The notes: generated by a model not told the origin, from the letters alone. A stretch of 64,000 nt of DNA from an uncultured Pleomorphomonas sp. (GCA_937868725.1 CALMMQ010000005.1:1-64000); one strand, 5' to 3'; shown: positions 15,568-27,818, counted from the first letter of the stretch. Numbers and translations: made by a program.

Positions 15568-18285
15568 ATGCTGGACAAGACCTTTGAAGCAGCGGACGTC
15601 GAGCCGCGGATCGCAAAAAGCTGGGAAGACGCCAAGGCGTTTGCTGCCGGAGCCGGCAAGAAGCCGGGGGCCGAGCCCTTCACCATCGTGATTCCGCCGC
15701 CGAACGTAACCGGTTCGCTGCACATGGGGCATGCTCTCAACAACACGCTGCAGGACATCCTCGTGCGCATCATGCGCATGCGCGGCCGCGACGTGCTGTG
15801 GCAGCCCGGCCTCGACCACGCCGGCATCGCCACGCAGATGGTGGTGGAACGCCAGCTGGCGCAGAAGCAGTTGCACCGTCGCCAGATCGGCCGCGAAGAG
15901 TTTGTCAAGCGCGTCTGGGAGTGGAAGGCCGAGTCGGGCGGCACCATCGTCAACCAGCTGAAGCGCATCGGCGCCAGCTGCGACTGGTCGCGCGAGCGTT
16001 TCACCATGGACGCCGGTCTTTCCAAGGCCGTGCTCAAGGTGTTCGTCCAGCTCTACCGCGAGGGGCTGATCTACAAGGACAAGCGCCTCGTCAACTGGGA
16101 CCCCAAGCTGCTGACCGCCATCTCCGACCTTGAGGTGGTGCAGACCGAAACCAAGGGGCACCTGTGGTATCTGCGCTATCCCCTGGCCGACGGTTACGAC
16201 AGCGAGGACCCCTCGACTTATATCGTTGTCGCCACCACGCGCCCGGAGACCATGCTCGGCGACGTCGCCGTGGCGGTCAATCCCATGGACGACCGCTACA
16301 GTGCCCTGATCGGCAAGCAGGTGCGCCTGCCGCTGGTCGGCCGCCTCATTCCCATCGTCGGCGACGACTACTCCGATCCCGAGAAGGGCACCGGCGCCGT
16401 CAAGATCACCCCGGCCCACGACTTCAACGACTTCGAGGTCGGCAAGCGTCACGGCCTCAAGCCGATCAACATCCTCGACATCGAAGGCGCCATGGCCCTC
16501 AAGGGCAACGCCGACTTCTTTGAGGGCGTGCCGGCGTCCGACGAGCTCAACGACATCGTCGAGCGGCTGCACGGCAAGGACCGCTTCGAGGCGCGCAAGC
16601 TGGTGGTCAAGGCGTTCGAGGAATGGGGCCTGCTCGAAAAGATCGAGCCGCATCTGCATCAGGTGCCGCACGGCGATCGCGGCGGCGTGCCCATCGAGCC
16701 GTTCCTCACCGACCAGTGGTACGTCAACGCCAAGGTTCTGGCCGAGCCGGTGATCGCCTCCGTCAAGGAAGGCCGCACCAATTTCGTGCCCAAGAACTGG
16801 GAGAAGACCTATTTCGACTGGATGGAGAACATCCAGCCCTGGTGCATCTCGCGCCAGCTGTGGTGGGGCCACCAGATTCCGGCCTGGTATGGGCCGGACG
16901 GTCAGGTGTTTGTGGCCGAGAGCGAAGCGGCCGCCCAGGCCGAGGCCGATGCCCACTACGGTCAGCCGACGGCGCTGAAGCGGGACGAAGACGTGCTCGA
17001 CACCTGGTTCTCGTCGGCGCTGTGGCCGTTCTCGACCCTCGGCTGGCCTGACGAGACGCCGGAAGTCGCCCGCTACTATCCCACCAACGTGCTGGTCACC
17101 GGCTTCGACATCATCTTCTTCTGGGTTGCCCGCATGATGATGATGGGCAAGCACTTCATGGGCGTCGAACCCTTCAAGGACGTCTACATCCACGCCCTCG
17201 TCCGCGACGAGAAGGGCGCCAAGATGTCGAAGTCCAAGGGCAACGTCATCGACCCCCTGAACCTCGTCGACGAGTTCGGCGCCGACGCGCTGCGCTTCAC
17301 GCTGGCCGCCATGGCGGCGCAGGGCCGCGACATCAAGCTGTCGACGGCGCGCGTCGCCGGCTACCGCAACTTCGCCACCAAGCTCTGGAACGCCGTGCGC
17401 TTCTCGGAGATGAACGGTTGCGCCCGCCGCGCCGGTTTCGATCCCGACACCGTCAGCGAGACGCTCAATCGCTGGATCGTCAACGAGGTGCGGGCGACCG
17501 CCGCCGAAGTCGGCGAGGCCGTCGACGCCTATCGCTTCAACGACGCCGCCGGCGCCATCTACCGCTTCGTCTGGAATTCGTTCTGCGACTGGTACCTCGA
17601 ATTCTCCAAGCCGGTGCTGACCGGCGACGACGGCGCCGCCAAGGACGAGACCCGCGCCGCCTGCGCCTGGGTCATCGACGAGGTGCTGAAGCTGCTGCAC
17701 CCGTTCATGCCGTTCATCACTGAAGAGCTGTGGGCGAAGACCGGCGAGACCGGTCCCAAGCGCGACAATCTCCTGGTGCTGACCGCCTGGCCCGAAGGTT
17801 CGCGGCAGCCGTCCGACGCCGCCGACGAGATCAACTGGGTGATTTCGGTCATCAACGACATCCGCTCGGTGCGCGCCGAAATGAATGTGCCGCCGGCCAC
17901 GCAGCTGCCGCTGGTGCTGGTGGGCGCTTCCGAAAAGGTGCAGGGCTGGCTGGCCACCCACGCTGCCGCCATCAAGCGGCAGGCGCGCGTGCTCACCGTC
18001 GCCACGGCCACCACGGCCCCGGGCCAGTCGGCGCAGATCGTGCTCGGCGACGGCACCATCGCCCTGCCGCTTTCGGGCGTCGTCGATCTCGACGGCGAAC
18101 GCGCCCGTCTCGGCAAGGAAGAGGTCAAGCTCGAGGGCGAGATCGAACGCATCGACAGGAAGCTTGGCAACGCCGCCTTCGTCGCCAAGGCGCCGGAAGA
18201 GGTGGTCGACGAGGAACGCGCCAAGCGCGAGGGTTACGTCGAGCGTCTGGCCAAGGTGCGCGAGGCGCTGGCGCGGCTCAAGTGA
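15568..18285 (+). CDS. valS: Valyl-tRNA synthetase
   Basis: Class I aminoacyl-tRNA synthetase of 905 aa that charges tRNA-Val. The HIGH motif appears as HMGH in [17 protein letters not shown] (44-60) and KMSKS as [12 protein letters not shown] near 553. The CP1 editing domain ([17 protein letters not shown], near 222) removes threonine. The C-terminal coiled-coil arm ([28 protein letters not shown], read here as its start [10 protein letters not shown]) is complete. The length is usual for the bacterial short ValS. It is followed by a strong terminator shared with the convergent nucleosidase gene. Confidence 0.97.
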   Translation: MLDKTFEAADVEPRIAKSWEDAKAFAAGAGKKPGAEPFTIVIPPPNVTGSLHMGHALNNTLQDILVRIMRMRGRDVLWQPGLDHAGIATQMVVERQLAQKQLHRRQIGREEFVKRVWEWKAESGGTIVNQLKRIGASCDWSRERFTMDAGLSKAVLKVFVQLYREGLIYKDKRLVNWDPKLLTAISDLEVVQTETKGHLWYLRYPLADGYDSEDPSTYIVVATTRPETMLGDVAVAVNPMDDRYSALIGKQVRLPLVGRLIPIVGDDYSDPEKGTGAVKITPAHDFNDFEVGKRHGLKPINILDIEGAMALKGNADFFEGVPASDELNDIVERLHGKDRFEARKLVVKAFEEWGLLEKIEPHLHQVPHGDRGGVPIEPFLTDQWYVNAKVLAEPVIASVKEGRTNFVPKNWEKTYFDWMENIQPWCISRQLWWGHQIPAWYGPDGQVFVAESEAAAQAEADAHYGQPTALKRDEDVLDTWFSSALWPFSTLGWPDETPEVARYYPTNVLVTGFDIIFFWVARMMMMGKHFMGVEPFKDVYIHALVRDEKGAKMSKSKGNVIDPLNLVDEFGADALRFTLAAMAAQGRDIKLSTARVAGYRNFATKLWNAVRFSEMNGCARRAGFDPDTVSETLNRWIVNEVRATAAEVGEAVDAYRFNDAAGAIYRFVWNSFCDWYLEFSKPVLTGDDGAAKDETRAACAWVIDEVLKLLHPFMPFITEELWAKTGETGPKRDNLLVLTAWPEGSRQPSDAADEINWVISVINDIRSVRAEMNVPPATQLPLVLVGASEKVQGWLATHAAAIKRQARVLTVATATTAPGQSAQIVLGDGTIALPLSGVVDLDGERARLGKEEVKLEGEIERIDRKLGNAAFVAKAPEEVVDEERAKREGYVERLAKVREALARLK

Positions 18286-18312
18286 CGCCGCCATCGTTGT
18301 GATGTTCGACTG

Positions 18313-18349
18313 CGGCCCCGGTGACGCCTGTCGCCGGGGCCGTTTGCTT
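18313..18349. terminator. Terminator between valS and the convergent nucleosidase gene
   Basis: CGGCCCCGG (18313-18321) pairs with CCGGGGCCG (18334-18342); GAC and GTC extend the stem inward past one mismatch, leaving a GCCT loop. TTTGCTT follows on the plus strand. It ends valS transcription. Confidence 0.75.
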
Positions 18350-18355
18350 GGATGG

Positions 18356-19267
18356 TTACGGCAGCGCCTTGACGAAGGCCTCTACCACCTTGGCCGAGTT
18401 GGACGAGGCCAGGGCGAAGAAGGTGCCCATCTCGTTTTCGCCTTCGCCGCCGCCGGCCAGGTCCGACAGGCTGCGGAAAGCGATGAACGGCACGTTGTTG
18501 GCGTAGGCGACGTGGGCGGTGGCCGCGCTCTCCATGTCCAGCACCTCGGCCTTGAACGTGGCGCGGGCGTAGTCGCGGAAGGCAGCGTTGTCGACGAACG
18601 CCTGTCCGGAGACACCATTGCCGCCGACCACCACCTTGGGCGGCTTGCTGAGGCACTTCTGGTCGGCCGTGCAATGCTCGATGGTCACCGAGCCGGCCAC
18701 GGCCCTGGCGGTGGCCAGCAGCTTGGCGTCGATGGGGAACCAGAACTTCTGCTCCGGCTTGTCCTGACCGGCGCGGAACACGCCGGCCTCGCCGGGGAAG
18801 ATCATGCCGAAGTTGGGGAACGGCGTCGACATGAAGCTCGGCGGCGCGAACTTGCCGCCGACTTCACGGGCGAACGTCGCCTCGAGATACTGCCCCCACT
18901 GTTCGGGGACCACGACGTCGCCGATCGACAGCGCCGGATCGACGCCGCCGGCAATGCCAGAGAAGACGATGGACTGGATCTCGAAGCGGTCGATCGCCTG
19001 CTGCGTCGACATGGCGGCATTGACCATCGACACGCCGGACAGAAACAGCACCACCGGCTTGCCGGCGAGGTGGCCGGTGACGAAGCGGTTGCCGTCGACC
19101 TCGTAGACCTGCTGGTCGGTGGTGGCCTTGAGCAGGGCTTGCCATTCCGGGGCAAAGGCCGACATCACCGCAATGCGGGGCGTCGTGTCGAGTGGTGTCG
19201 ACGCCGCCAAAGCGGTCGCGGTGCTCGCGAGGAGGCCGGCGACGGCGAAAAGAGCAACGGATTTCAT
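18356..19267 (-). CDS. Exported nucleoside phosphorylase-superfamily protein (MTA/SAH nucleosidase-like)
   Basis: 303 aa with a clear signal peptide (MKSVALFAVAGLLASTATALAAS). The mature part matches purine nucleoside phosphorylase superfamily 1: AVMSAFAPEWQALL, the FSGIAGGVDPALSIGDVVV core near 103-121, and DMESAATAHVAYANNVPF, the nucleoside-binding MES motif, then RSLSDLAGG with the catalytic Asp. Cytoplasmic MTA/SAH nucleosidases are about 230 aa; this one has an export signal and an insertion holding C-containing TADQKCLSKP. Two ATGs are adjacent; GGAG spacing favours the second. Periplasmic salvage of nucleosides is inferred. Confidence 0.8.
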   Translation of the reverse strand: MKSVALFAVAGLLASTATALAASTPLDTTPRIAVMSAFAPEWQALLKATTDQQVYEVDGNRFVTGHLAGKPVVLFLSGVSMVNAAMSTQQAIDRFEIQSIVFSGIAGGVDPALSIGDVVVPEQWGQYLEATFAREVGGKFAPPSFMSTPFPNFGMIFPGEAGVFRAGQDKPEQKFWFPIDAKLLATARAVAGSVTIEHCTADQKCLSKPPKVVVGGNGVSGQAFVDNAAFRDYARATFKAEVLDMESAATAHVAYANNVPFIAFRSLSDLAGGGEGENEMGTFFALASSNSAKVVEAFVKALP

Positions 19268-19392
19268 CATAGGCTCCAACAATTGGGCATCACATCCCCG
19301 CCGGGCCGACGCGGATGCGCGGGCTCTCGGGTGCGCCGCATCGGCGCGGCGGCGGGAATGACCGCATGTTGCAAGCCGCAGGCCAGCGACCG

Positions 19393-19863
19393 CTACAGCC
19401 GCGCGATGGTCTCGCCGGCAAAGCGTTGGGCGTGTTCGGCCACCGTGTGACCGGCGACAACGAGATCCGGCGCGATCTCGGCCAGCGGCACCAGCACGAA
19501 CCCACGTTCCAGCATGCGTGGATGCGGCAGGGTCAGCCGGTCGCTGGCAAAGCTGAGACCGTCGTAGGTCAGGAGATCGATGTCGATGACGCGCGGTCCC
19601 CAGCGCTCCAACCGGACACGGCCGAGCTCGGCCTCGACGGCGAGGCAGGCCGCCAGCAGCGCCTCGGGCGGCAACGCCGTCTCGACGAGGGCGCAGGCGT
19701 TGATGAATTCCGGCTGATCCGTCTTCCCCCACGGTGGCGTACGGTAGTCCGACGAACGGGCGATAAGACGGATGCCGCGCTGCGCCAGCCGGCCCAAAGC
19801 CTCGGCAATGGCGGCGCGCGGCGTGCCGAGATTGCCGCCCAGCGACAGCGTGGCCTCAGCCAT
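19393..19863 (-). CDS. folK: 2-amino-4-hydroxy-6-hydroxymethyldihydropteridine pyrophosphokinase
   Basis: 156 aa. Transfers pyrophosphate from ATP to hydroxymethyl-dihydropterin in folate synthesis. Family markers are SLGGNLGTPRAAI (the usual SLGSNLGD start), the YRTPPWG pterin loop, and RWGPRVIDIDLLTYD with the metal-binding aspartates (IDIDLL). Start ATG at 19863 overlaps the end of folB by 8 bp; the open frame upstream is shadow. It completes a folP-folB-folK order transcribed leftward. Confidence 0.92.
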   Translation of the reverse strand: MAEATLSLGGNLGTPRAAIAEALGRLAQRGIRLIARSSDYRTPPWGKTDQPEFINACALVETALPPEALLAACLAVEAELGRVRLERWGPRVIDIDLLTYDGLSFASDRLTLPHPRMLERGFVLVPLAEIAPDLVVAGHTVAEHAQRFAGETIARL

Positions 19864-20227
19864 CGGACCGCGTCCGGACGATCTCGACCTCCACCGTGTC
19901 GAGGGGGTGGGCCACCGGTGCCGACGGCTTCTCAACCGTGACGGCGATGACCGAAACGGCTTTGAAGCGGTCGAGAATGGCGGTGGCGATGGCTTCGGCC
20001 AGCGCTTCCAGCAGGTTGAAACGGCAGCCGGTGGCGATGCCGACGGCGACATCGGCCATGTCGGCGTAACTGACCGACAGCGTCAGATCGTCGGTGCGGC
20101 CGGCGGCGCGCGTGTCGAGGCTGGCATCGAGCGAGATGTAGAAGCGCTGGCCGATGGCCGCCTCTTCGGCCAGCACGCCATGGCGAGCGAAGACGGCAAG
20201 ACGCCGGACGCGGATGTGGTCGGTCAC
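19856..20227 (-). CDS. folB: Dihydroneopterin aldolase
   Basis: 123 aa, starting with GTG in a GTGA overlap with the folP stop. Cleaves dihydroneopterin to hydroxymethyl-dihydropterin and glycolaldehyde. Recognisable segments are HIRVRRLAVFARHGVLAEE (catalytic-site Glu region), GQRFYISLDASLD, SVSYADMADV and FNLLEALAEAIATAIL, with VTVEKPSAPV near the end (catalytic Lys). Lies between folP and folK and is translationally coupled to both. Confidence 0.92.
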   Translation of the reverse strand: MTDHIRVRRLAVFARHGVLAEEAAIGQRFYISLDASLDTRAAGRTDDLTLSVSYADMADVAVGIATGCRFNLLEALAEAIATAILDRFKAVSVIAVTVEKPSAPVAHPLDTVEVEIVRTRSDG

Positions 20228-21036
20228 CGGCGAGCCCTCCGGATGGCGTCGGCAACCAGCGCCGCTTCCTTGTGGGCGGCGACGTCGTGGACGCGAATGA
20301 TATCGGCACCGGCCAGGATGGCGGCAACGTTGGTGGCGATGGTGCCGTTGAGGCGCTGGCGCGGCCCGAGGCGATCGCCGGTCAGCCGGCCGATCACCGA
20401 CTTGCGCGACGTGCCCATCAGCAGCGGGTAGCCGAGCGGTCGCAGTTCGTCGAGCCGGGCGATGGCCTCGATGTGCTGCTCGAAGGTTTTGCCGAAGCCG
20501 ACGCCAGGATCAAGGATGATATGGTCGTCGGCAATGCCGGCGGCCTGGGCGATGGTGATCGAGCGGGCAAAGAAGGCCTTCATGTCCTCGATGATGTCGA
20601 GGCTGCCATCGATGGTCGTCCGGTTGTGCATGACCACCACCGGCGCGCCGTGGGCGGCGGCGACGCGGGCGATCTCCGGTTCGCGCTGGAGACCCCAGAT
20701 GTCGTTGACGATCGTCGCGCCGGCGGCGAGCGCCGCTTCGGCCGTCGCCGCCTTGTAGGTGTCGATGGAAATCGGCACGCCGATCGCCGGCGCCAGGGCC
20801 CGGATCACCGGCTCGACGCGGGCAATCTCGTCTTCGGTCGCGACGGGTGTCGCCGTCGGCCGCGTCGATTCGCCGCCGATGTCGATGATGTCGGCCCCTT
20901 CGCCGCGCAGGACGGCGGCGTGCGCCAGCGCCGCCTCGAGGCCGGCGAAATCGCCGCCGTCGGAGAAGCTGTCGGGCGTCACGTTGAGGATGCCCATGAT
21001 CAGCGTGCGGCGTCCGAGGTCGGGCAGGAGGTGCAT
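20224..21036 (-). CDS. folP: Dihydropteroate synthase
   Basis: 270 aa from ATG at 21036 (MHLLPDLGRRTLIMGILNVTP), chosen for the AAGGA 7 bp upstream; an ATG 13 codons earlier, overlapping the previous stop as TAATG, is also possible. It condenses p-aminobenzoate with hydroxymethyl-dihydropterin pyrophosphate and is the sulphonamide target. Visible: NVTPDSFSDGG (pyrophosphate loop), IDIGGESTRPTA, the sheet motif ISIDTYKA, HNRTT, DPGVGFGKT (pterin site) and GTSRKSVIGRL. It heads the folP-folB-folK cluster after the deoxyribosyltransferase-like gene. Confidence 0.94.
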   Translation of the reverse strand: MHLLPDLGRRTLIMGILNVTPDSFSDGGDFAGLEAALAHAAVLRGEGADIIDIGGESTRPTATPVATEDEIARVEPVIRALAPAIGVPISIDTYKAATAEAALAAGATIVNDIWGLQREPEIARVAAAHGAPVVVMHNRTTIDGSLDIIEDMKAFFARSITIAQAAGIADDHIILDPGVGFGKTFEQHIEAIARLDELRPLGYPLLMGTSRKSVIGRLTGDRLGPRQRLNGTIATNVAAILAGADIIRVHDVAAHKEAALVADAIRRARR

Positions 21037-21074
21037 CGACGTTTCCTTGGTGCAGGCGGCAATCGGCCCTGCCA

Positions 21075-21542
21075 TTAGCCGGAGTCGCCGGCCGACGCCA
21101 GCCGGGCCAGGGTGGCGAGCAGCGCCGGGCGATCGCTCAGAACGACGTCGAGCGCCTCGCTCAGCATCGGGTTGAGGCGGCCGCCGAGGAAGGCGGCGCG
21201 GCTGTCGGTCATCAGCCCGACGATCGCCGCGGGCCGGCCGGTGGCGGCACGGTGGGCGTAGGCCAGCCCGAGCTCGACGGCGGCGCCTTCATCGGGAACG
21301 CGGCCGTCGAGCACGAACAGCAGCACGTCGCTCGAAAACACGGCGTCGCGGTCGGTCTCGAAGATGGCTCGCCGCCGCCCCTCCGGCGACATCGACGCCC
21401 AGGGCTCGCGCCCCGTCTCGACGCCGTCGCGTTGCGGCAGGAAGACGTCGAAGCCGAGAGCTTCGATTTCGGCCGTGAGCGCGGCGTTGAAGGCGAGCTC
21501 GGCCTCCGAGAACAGCGGCGCAGCAAAATAGAGGCGCGGCAT
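21075..21542 (-). CDS. Nucleoside 2-deoxyribosyltransferase family protein
   Basis: 155 aa from ATG at 21542, preceded by a near-ideal GGAAGGAG site 5 bp upstream. Matches the nucleoside deoxyribosyltransferase fold: YFAAPLFSEAELAFN at the N-terminus, GFDVFLPQRDGVE, SSDVLLFVLDGRVPDEGAAVELGLAYA (nucleophile Glu in the VELG stretch, near 90). Family members exchange bases on deoxyribosides, but some act as nucleotide hydrolases. Its stop touches the folP frame (TAATG), placing it in the fol operon. Confidence 0.85.
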   Translation of the reverse strand: MPRLYFAAPLFSEAELAFNAALTAEIEALGFDVFLPQRDGVETGREPWASMSPEGRRRAIFETDRDAVFSSDVLLFVLDGRVPDEGAAVELGLAYAHRAATGRPAAIVGLMTDSRAAFLGGRLNPMLSEALDVVLSDRPALLATLARLASAGDSG

Positions 21543-21565
21543 GAATGCTCCTTCCGGCGTTCGGC

Positions 21566-24475
<2,910 letters not shown>

Positions 24476-24912
24476 CCGCGTCTATCCGTTGCTTTGTTCC
24501 CCGACCGGGAACCGTCGCGCCCGCCCGCCAGCGGCGGCAGGCGCGAGAAAAGGAGTCCGATAAGCAGAAACACCGAATGCCCGCCGGGAGCAAGCCCGTC
24601 GCAGCCTTCCGCCCTGCCGGCGAGCCTAACGATCCCGACTGACGCTTGCTGTCAGCAGCACAGCGCGGCAGCGCTGCCGGCCGGCGCAAGTTCGGGGGTT
24701 GTGTTCTGCTCGTCGATTGTCTAGAACGTATCAGGAACAAATCCCCGAGGCCAGCTTTTTCTGAGGTGTGGATAAGCGGGATGGGCGAACGTCGCGGGGT
24801 TCCGCTCACCGAGGCCGGGGGCTAACGTGGCGCGAATTTTGTCGAGGCAATGTGCCCTGTCGGCGGTCGGTCATCCTGGTGACGGCGCGGCGGGGACCAA
24901 GGAGGTCAGGCC
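24476..24912. other. 437-bp divergent uvrA/ssb control region
   Basis: No gene is seen. It holds a LexA box (24724-24738, listed separately), a perfect 14-bp palindrome CGGCAGCGCTGCCG at 24666-24679, and a GGAGG-type site before ssb. Promoters for both genes must lie here, but no clear -35/-10 pairs were found. Confidence 0.6.
24724..24738. promoter_or_regulatory. LexA (SOS) box between uvrA and ssb
   Basis: GAAC, GTATCAG, GAAC: an exact reverse complement of the alphaproteobacterial SOS operator GTTC-N7-GTTC. It lies about 250 bp before uvrA and 175 bp before ssb, both known SOS genes in this class. It may serve either or both. Confidence 0.75.
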
Positions 24913-25437
24913 ATGGCGGGCAGCGTCAACAAGGTGATCCTGATAGGCAATCTCGGGCGCGATCCGGAGGTTCGTCGCATGGGATCGGGCGACGCGGTCG
25001 TCAATCTGCGCGTCGCCACCTCCGAAAGCTGGCGCGACCGCCAGTCGGGTGAGCGCAAGGAGCGGACCGAGTGGCACTCGGTGGTGATCTTCAACGAGAA
25101 CCTGGCCAAGGTGGCCGAGCAGTACCTGCGCAAGGGCTCGAAGGTCTATATCGAAGGTCAGCTGCAGACGCGCAAGTGGACCGACCAGTCCGGCCAGGAG
25201 CGCTACACCACCGAGATCGTGCTGCAGCGCTTCCGCGGCGAACTGACCATTCTCGACAGCCGCAACGAGGGCGGTCGCGGTGAGGGCGGCGACTATGGCG
25301 CCGAGGGGGGCTCCGATTTCGGCGCGTCCGGCCCGATGGAAAGCCGCGCTCCGGCCCGCTCTTCGGCGCGGGCACCGGCCAGCAGTGCGCCGACCGGCGG
25401 CTTTTCGCAGGAAATCGACGACGATATTCCCTTCTGA
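24913..25437 (+). CDS. ssb: Single-stranded DNA-binding protein
   Basis: 174 aa. Starts [21 protein letters not shown] after AAGGAGG. The OB fold spans about residues 1-115 ([19 protein letters not shown] and [15 protein letters not shown]). A Gly/Ser/Ala-rich flexible linker follows, and the acidic tail DDDIPF that binds repair and replication partners ends the protein. It coats single-stranded DNA during replication, recombination and repair. Confidence 0.96.
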   Translation: MAGSVNKVILIGNLGRDPEVRRMGSGDAVVNLRVATSESWRDRQSGERKERTEWHSVVIFNENLAKVAEQYLRKGSKVYIEGQLQTRKWTDQSGQERYTTEIVLQRFRGELTILDSRNEGGRGEGGDYGAEGGSDFGASGPMESRAPARSSARAPASSAPTGGFSQEIDDDIPF

Positions 25438-25667
25438 TCGGGGCGTTCCCGACAGACACGGTGATGTCAGGACTGATGATGATGGCAAGGTCCGTTGCCT
25501 GCTTGTCGATAGATGGAGTGTGAGGAGCTGCGCCCGGCCGATGGGTTGGGCGTGGCTCGGTCCGACCTGTCGTAACGGTGCGATCGCCTGACGTAGCCGT
25601 CGATCGGGTTGCGACAACCCGACCGACCGGCGGTCGCGCTTTCCGCGTTTCCATCGGGACAGCACTC

Positions 25668-26174
25668 ATGCACCTTGAAATCCGTGATGAACGGCCAGCC
25701 GATGCGCTGGCCATCACCGAACTGACGACGGCGGCTTTCGCCGGCCACCCTTTTTCCCATGGTACCGAGGCGGCCATCGTCGGAGCATTGCGCGCCGAGA
25801 GCGCTCTGACGCTGTCGCTGGTCGCCGTTGATGCCGGCGTGATCATCGGCCACGCCGCCTTCTCGCCAGCCAGCCTCTCAGGGGCGCCCGGCGCCTGGTA
25901 CGGCCTCGGGCCGATCTCCGTCCGGCCTGACCGGCAACGGACCGGCATCGGCACGGCGCTGATCGAGTCCGGCCTCGCCCGCCTCAGGGGGCTCGGCGCC
26001 GCCGGCGTCGTGCTGGTCGGTGACCCGGCGTTCTACGGCCGGTTCGGTTTCCATGGCCACGAAGGGCTCGATTGTCCGGGCGTGCCGCCGGAAAACACCA
26101 TGGCGCTGAGCCTCGACGGTACGCCGGCCTTGGGCAGCATGGGTTTCCATCCGGCTTTCTTCACCGCCGGCTAA
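25668..26174 (+). CDS. GNAT-family N-acetyltransferase (YhbS-like)
   Basis: 168 aa from ATG at 25668, giving MHLEIRDERPADALAI. The GNAT core is visible: ISVRPDRQRTGIGTALIESGL is the acetyl-CoA pyrophosphate loop (key RQRTGIGTAL), and VLVGDPAFYGRFGF is the YhbS-type C-terminal strand. The substrate is unknown. The gap after ssb (230 bp) holds no gene that I can support. A terminator-like stem separates it from the convergent metallo-hydrolase gene. Confidence 0.85.
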   Translation: MHLEIRDERPADALAITELTTAAFAGHPFSHGTEAAIVGALRAESALTLSLVAVDAGVIIGHAAFSPASLSGAPGAWYGLGPISVRPDRQRTGIGTALIESGLARLRGLGAAGVVLVGDPAFYGRFGFHGHEGLDCPGVPPENTMALSLDGTPALGSMGFHPAFFTAG

Positions 26175-26184
26175 TCGGCCTCAA

Positions 26185-26211
26185 CCCCGGTCGCGCCTGT
26201 CGCGATCGGGG
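26185..26211. terminator. Stem-loop between convergent genes
   Basis: CCCCGGTCGCG, loop CCTGT, CGCGATCGGGG: an 11-bp stem with one G-T pair. It lies 10 bp after the acetyltransferase stop and before the opposing metallo-hydrolase end. No U-run follows, so efficiency is uncertain. Confidence 0.5.
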
Positions 26212-26220
26212 AGCATGCCG

Positions 26221-26260
26221 GCGACTCATGCGGACTCATGCAGGTCCATGGCGACTCATG
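26221..26260. repeat. Four tandem 10-bp units ending in CATG
   Basis: GCGACTCATG, CGGACTCATG, CAGGTCCATG, GCGACTCATG. Units 1 and 4 are identical. The array lies between the stem-loop and the end of the metallo-hydrolase gene and covers no coding sequence. Confidence 0.6.
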
Positions 26261-26265
26261 TCGTG

Positions 26266-27147
26266 TCAGGGGAAGGCGGCGGCCAGCGCGGCGACGTTGG
26301 CGGCGTGCACCCGTTCGTAGGGCTCGAAGTAGCCGAGCAGTCCCGAGGCGAAATCGGTGGCCAGAAACGGCTTGAGCGGCGTGCCGTCGCGGCCGTCGCC
26401 GGCCAGCAGCCGGTCGAGATAACGACGCGTGGCCGGGATCAGTGCCGGCGGATAACCGCCGGCGGCAATGACCTCCGGCCGACCGTGGGCTGGCAGCAGG
26501 CGTGCCAACGGCAGGCGGGCGAGGCGGTCGAGTTCGGCGGTGTGCGTCGGTGTCGCCGCGGCTTCGGAAACATAGGTGACGCAATCCTCAACGACATCGC
26601 CGGCCAGCAGCAGGCCGGCGTCCGGCAGCAGCAGCACGGTGGCATCGGCGCTGTGAATGGCGAAATGACGCGCCAGCACCGGGCGGCGGCCGACGGTCAG
26701 TGCCAGTTCCGTTTCATAGGTGCGGTTCGGCAACACCAGCGGCCGGATCGGCGGATCGCCGGCTTCTAGGTCCGGACGATGGGCGGCCAGCGCCTCGGCC
26801 GTCAGCCGCTGGGCGATGATGTCGCCGTCGGCGAAGACGGCGTTGCCGGCAACGTGGTCGTCGTGCCAGTGGCTGAGCAACAGCCTGAACGACCGCACGC
26901 CGAGCCCGGTGAGATGGGCGCGTATGGCACGGGCGTGAGCAAGAGTGATATGGCTGTCGAAGACGAGCGCCTCGTCGCCGTCGACCACGGCGTAGCTGGC
27001 GATGCCGAGCGCATAGGCGCCGTCGTCGAGCCAGTTGCTGGCCGGCCCGTGCAGACGGCGGCCGGCGATGCGGCCGTCGTAATAGGCGAAGACGCCGGGC
27101 GCCGGCTCGAACAGCCGCAGCGTTGCGGTCAGTTCGGCGTCGGTCAT
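26266..27147 (-). CDS. Metallo-beta-lactamase-fold hydrolase
   Basis: 293 aa. The zinc-binding signature is HWHDDHVAGN (near 92-101), followed by the expected later ligands: H in ARHFAIHSADAT, D in LLLAGDVVEDC and H in LLPAHGRPE. The arrangement resembles class B beta-lactamase and quinoprotein-relay-like hydrolases, without a signal peptide, so it is probably cytoplasmic and not a resistance enzyme; the substrate is unknown. Start overlaps the stop of the upstream zincin gene as ATGA, so the pair forms an operon. Confidence 0.85.
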   Translation of the reverse strand: MTDAELTATLRLFEPAPGVFAYYDGRIAGRRLHGPASNWLDDGAYALGIASYAVVDGDEALVFDSHITLAHARAIRAHLTGLGVRSFRLLLSHWHDDHVAGNAVFADGDIIAQRLTAEALAAHRPDLEAGDPPIRPLVLPNRTYETELALTVGRRPVLARHFAIHSADATVLLLPDAGLLLAGDVVEDCVTYVSEAAATPTHTAELDRLARLPLARLLPAHGRPEVIAAGGYPPALIPATRRYLDRLLAGDGRDGTPLKPFLATDFASGLLGYFEPYERVHAANVAALAAAFP

Positions 27148-27578
27148 GCCACGCTGTCCTCAATGCCATAGATGTCGTCGTCGGACAGGCCGAAGTGATG
27201 GCCGATCTCGTGCACCAGCACGTGCGTGACGATGTCGCCCAGCGTTTCCTCGTTCTCGGCCCAGTAGTCGAGAATCGGCCGGCGATACAGCCAGACGCGG
27301 TTGGGCTGGCGCCCGGTCTCCGGCACGGCGCTATCGTGGGCGAGCCCGACGCCAGTGAACAGGCCGAGCAGGTCGAACTCGCTTTCGAGCTGCATGTCCT
27401 CGATCACCTCGTCGTCGGGAAAATCGGCGACGCGGATCTCGACGCCGCCGGTCAGGGCCCGGAACTGAGCCGGCAGTGCCGCGTAGGCGGCGGCGGCCAA
27501 CTTCTCGAAATCGTCGAGATCGGGCGCCTTGGCGTCCGACCAATCGGGTCTGGCGGCACGGCTGCCGAATAGCTTCAT
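27144..27578 (-). CDS. Small zincin-like metallopeptidase (MMP-like, formerly DUF1025)
   Basis: 144 aa. The zinc motif HEIGHHFGLSDDD near the C-terminus (about 123-135) gives HExxH with a downstream Asp/Glu, as in the metallopeptidase-like family found throughout alphaproteobacteria. Preceding segments RVWLYRRPILDYW and TLGDIVTHVLVHE match that family. Probably cytoplasmic. It is the first gene of a pair with the metallo-hydrolase; the peptide target is unknown. Confidence 0.88.
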   Translation of the reverse strand: MKLFGSRAARPDWSDAKAPDLDDFEKLAAAAYAALPAQFRALTGGVEIRVADFPDDEVIEDMQLESEFDLLGLFTGVGLAHDSAVPETGRQPNRVWLYRRPILDYWAENEETLGDIVTHVLVHEIGHHFGLSDDDIYGIEDSVA

Positions 27579-27818
27579 GAGTGTCTCCCGCGCGAGCGCC
27601 CGGCGCCCCCTTGTGTCCTGACCGATCGGTCCCGTTCCCGGTCGCCAGGGCGAGGGGCGTTCCTCTCACAAGTGTCGTCGCCGGTCCGGCCCGTCAAGGG
27701 GCCGGCTTGACAGCGGCGACGAGCGTTGCGGACCGGGATCGCCGGCGCCGGCGCCGGCAGCGCCATCCTCGACGACCTCGCCGGCTTCATCTGGCCGTCG
27801 TCGGTTCTGGCCTGGCCG

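Noticed and set aside
15178-18294. A 1038-codon frame antisense to valS
   Set aside because: Composition is low-complexity and mirrors valS. The plus-strand gene is certain.
24690-24706. A second LexA-like pair GTTC...GTTC before ssb
   Set aside because: The spacing is nine bases rather than seven, so it does not fit the operator.
27579-27818. A possible small gene between the zincin and radical SAM genes
   Set aside because: The open frames are Arg/Ala/Pro-rich, lack a ribosome site and resemble nothing known.
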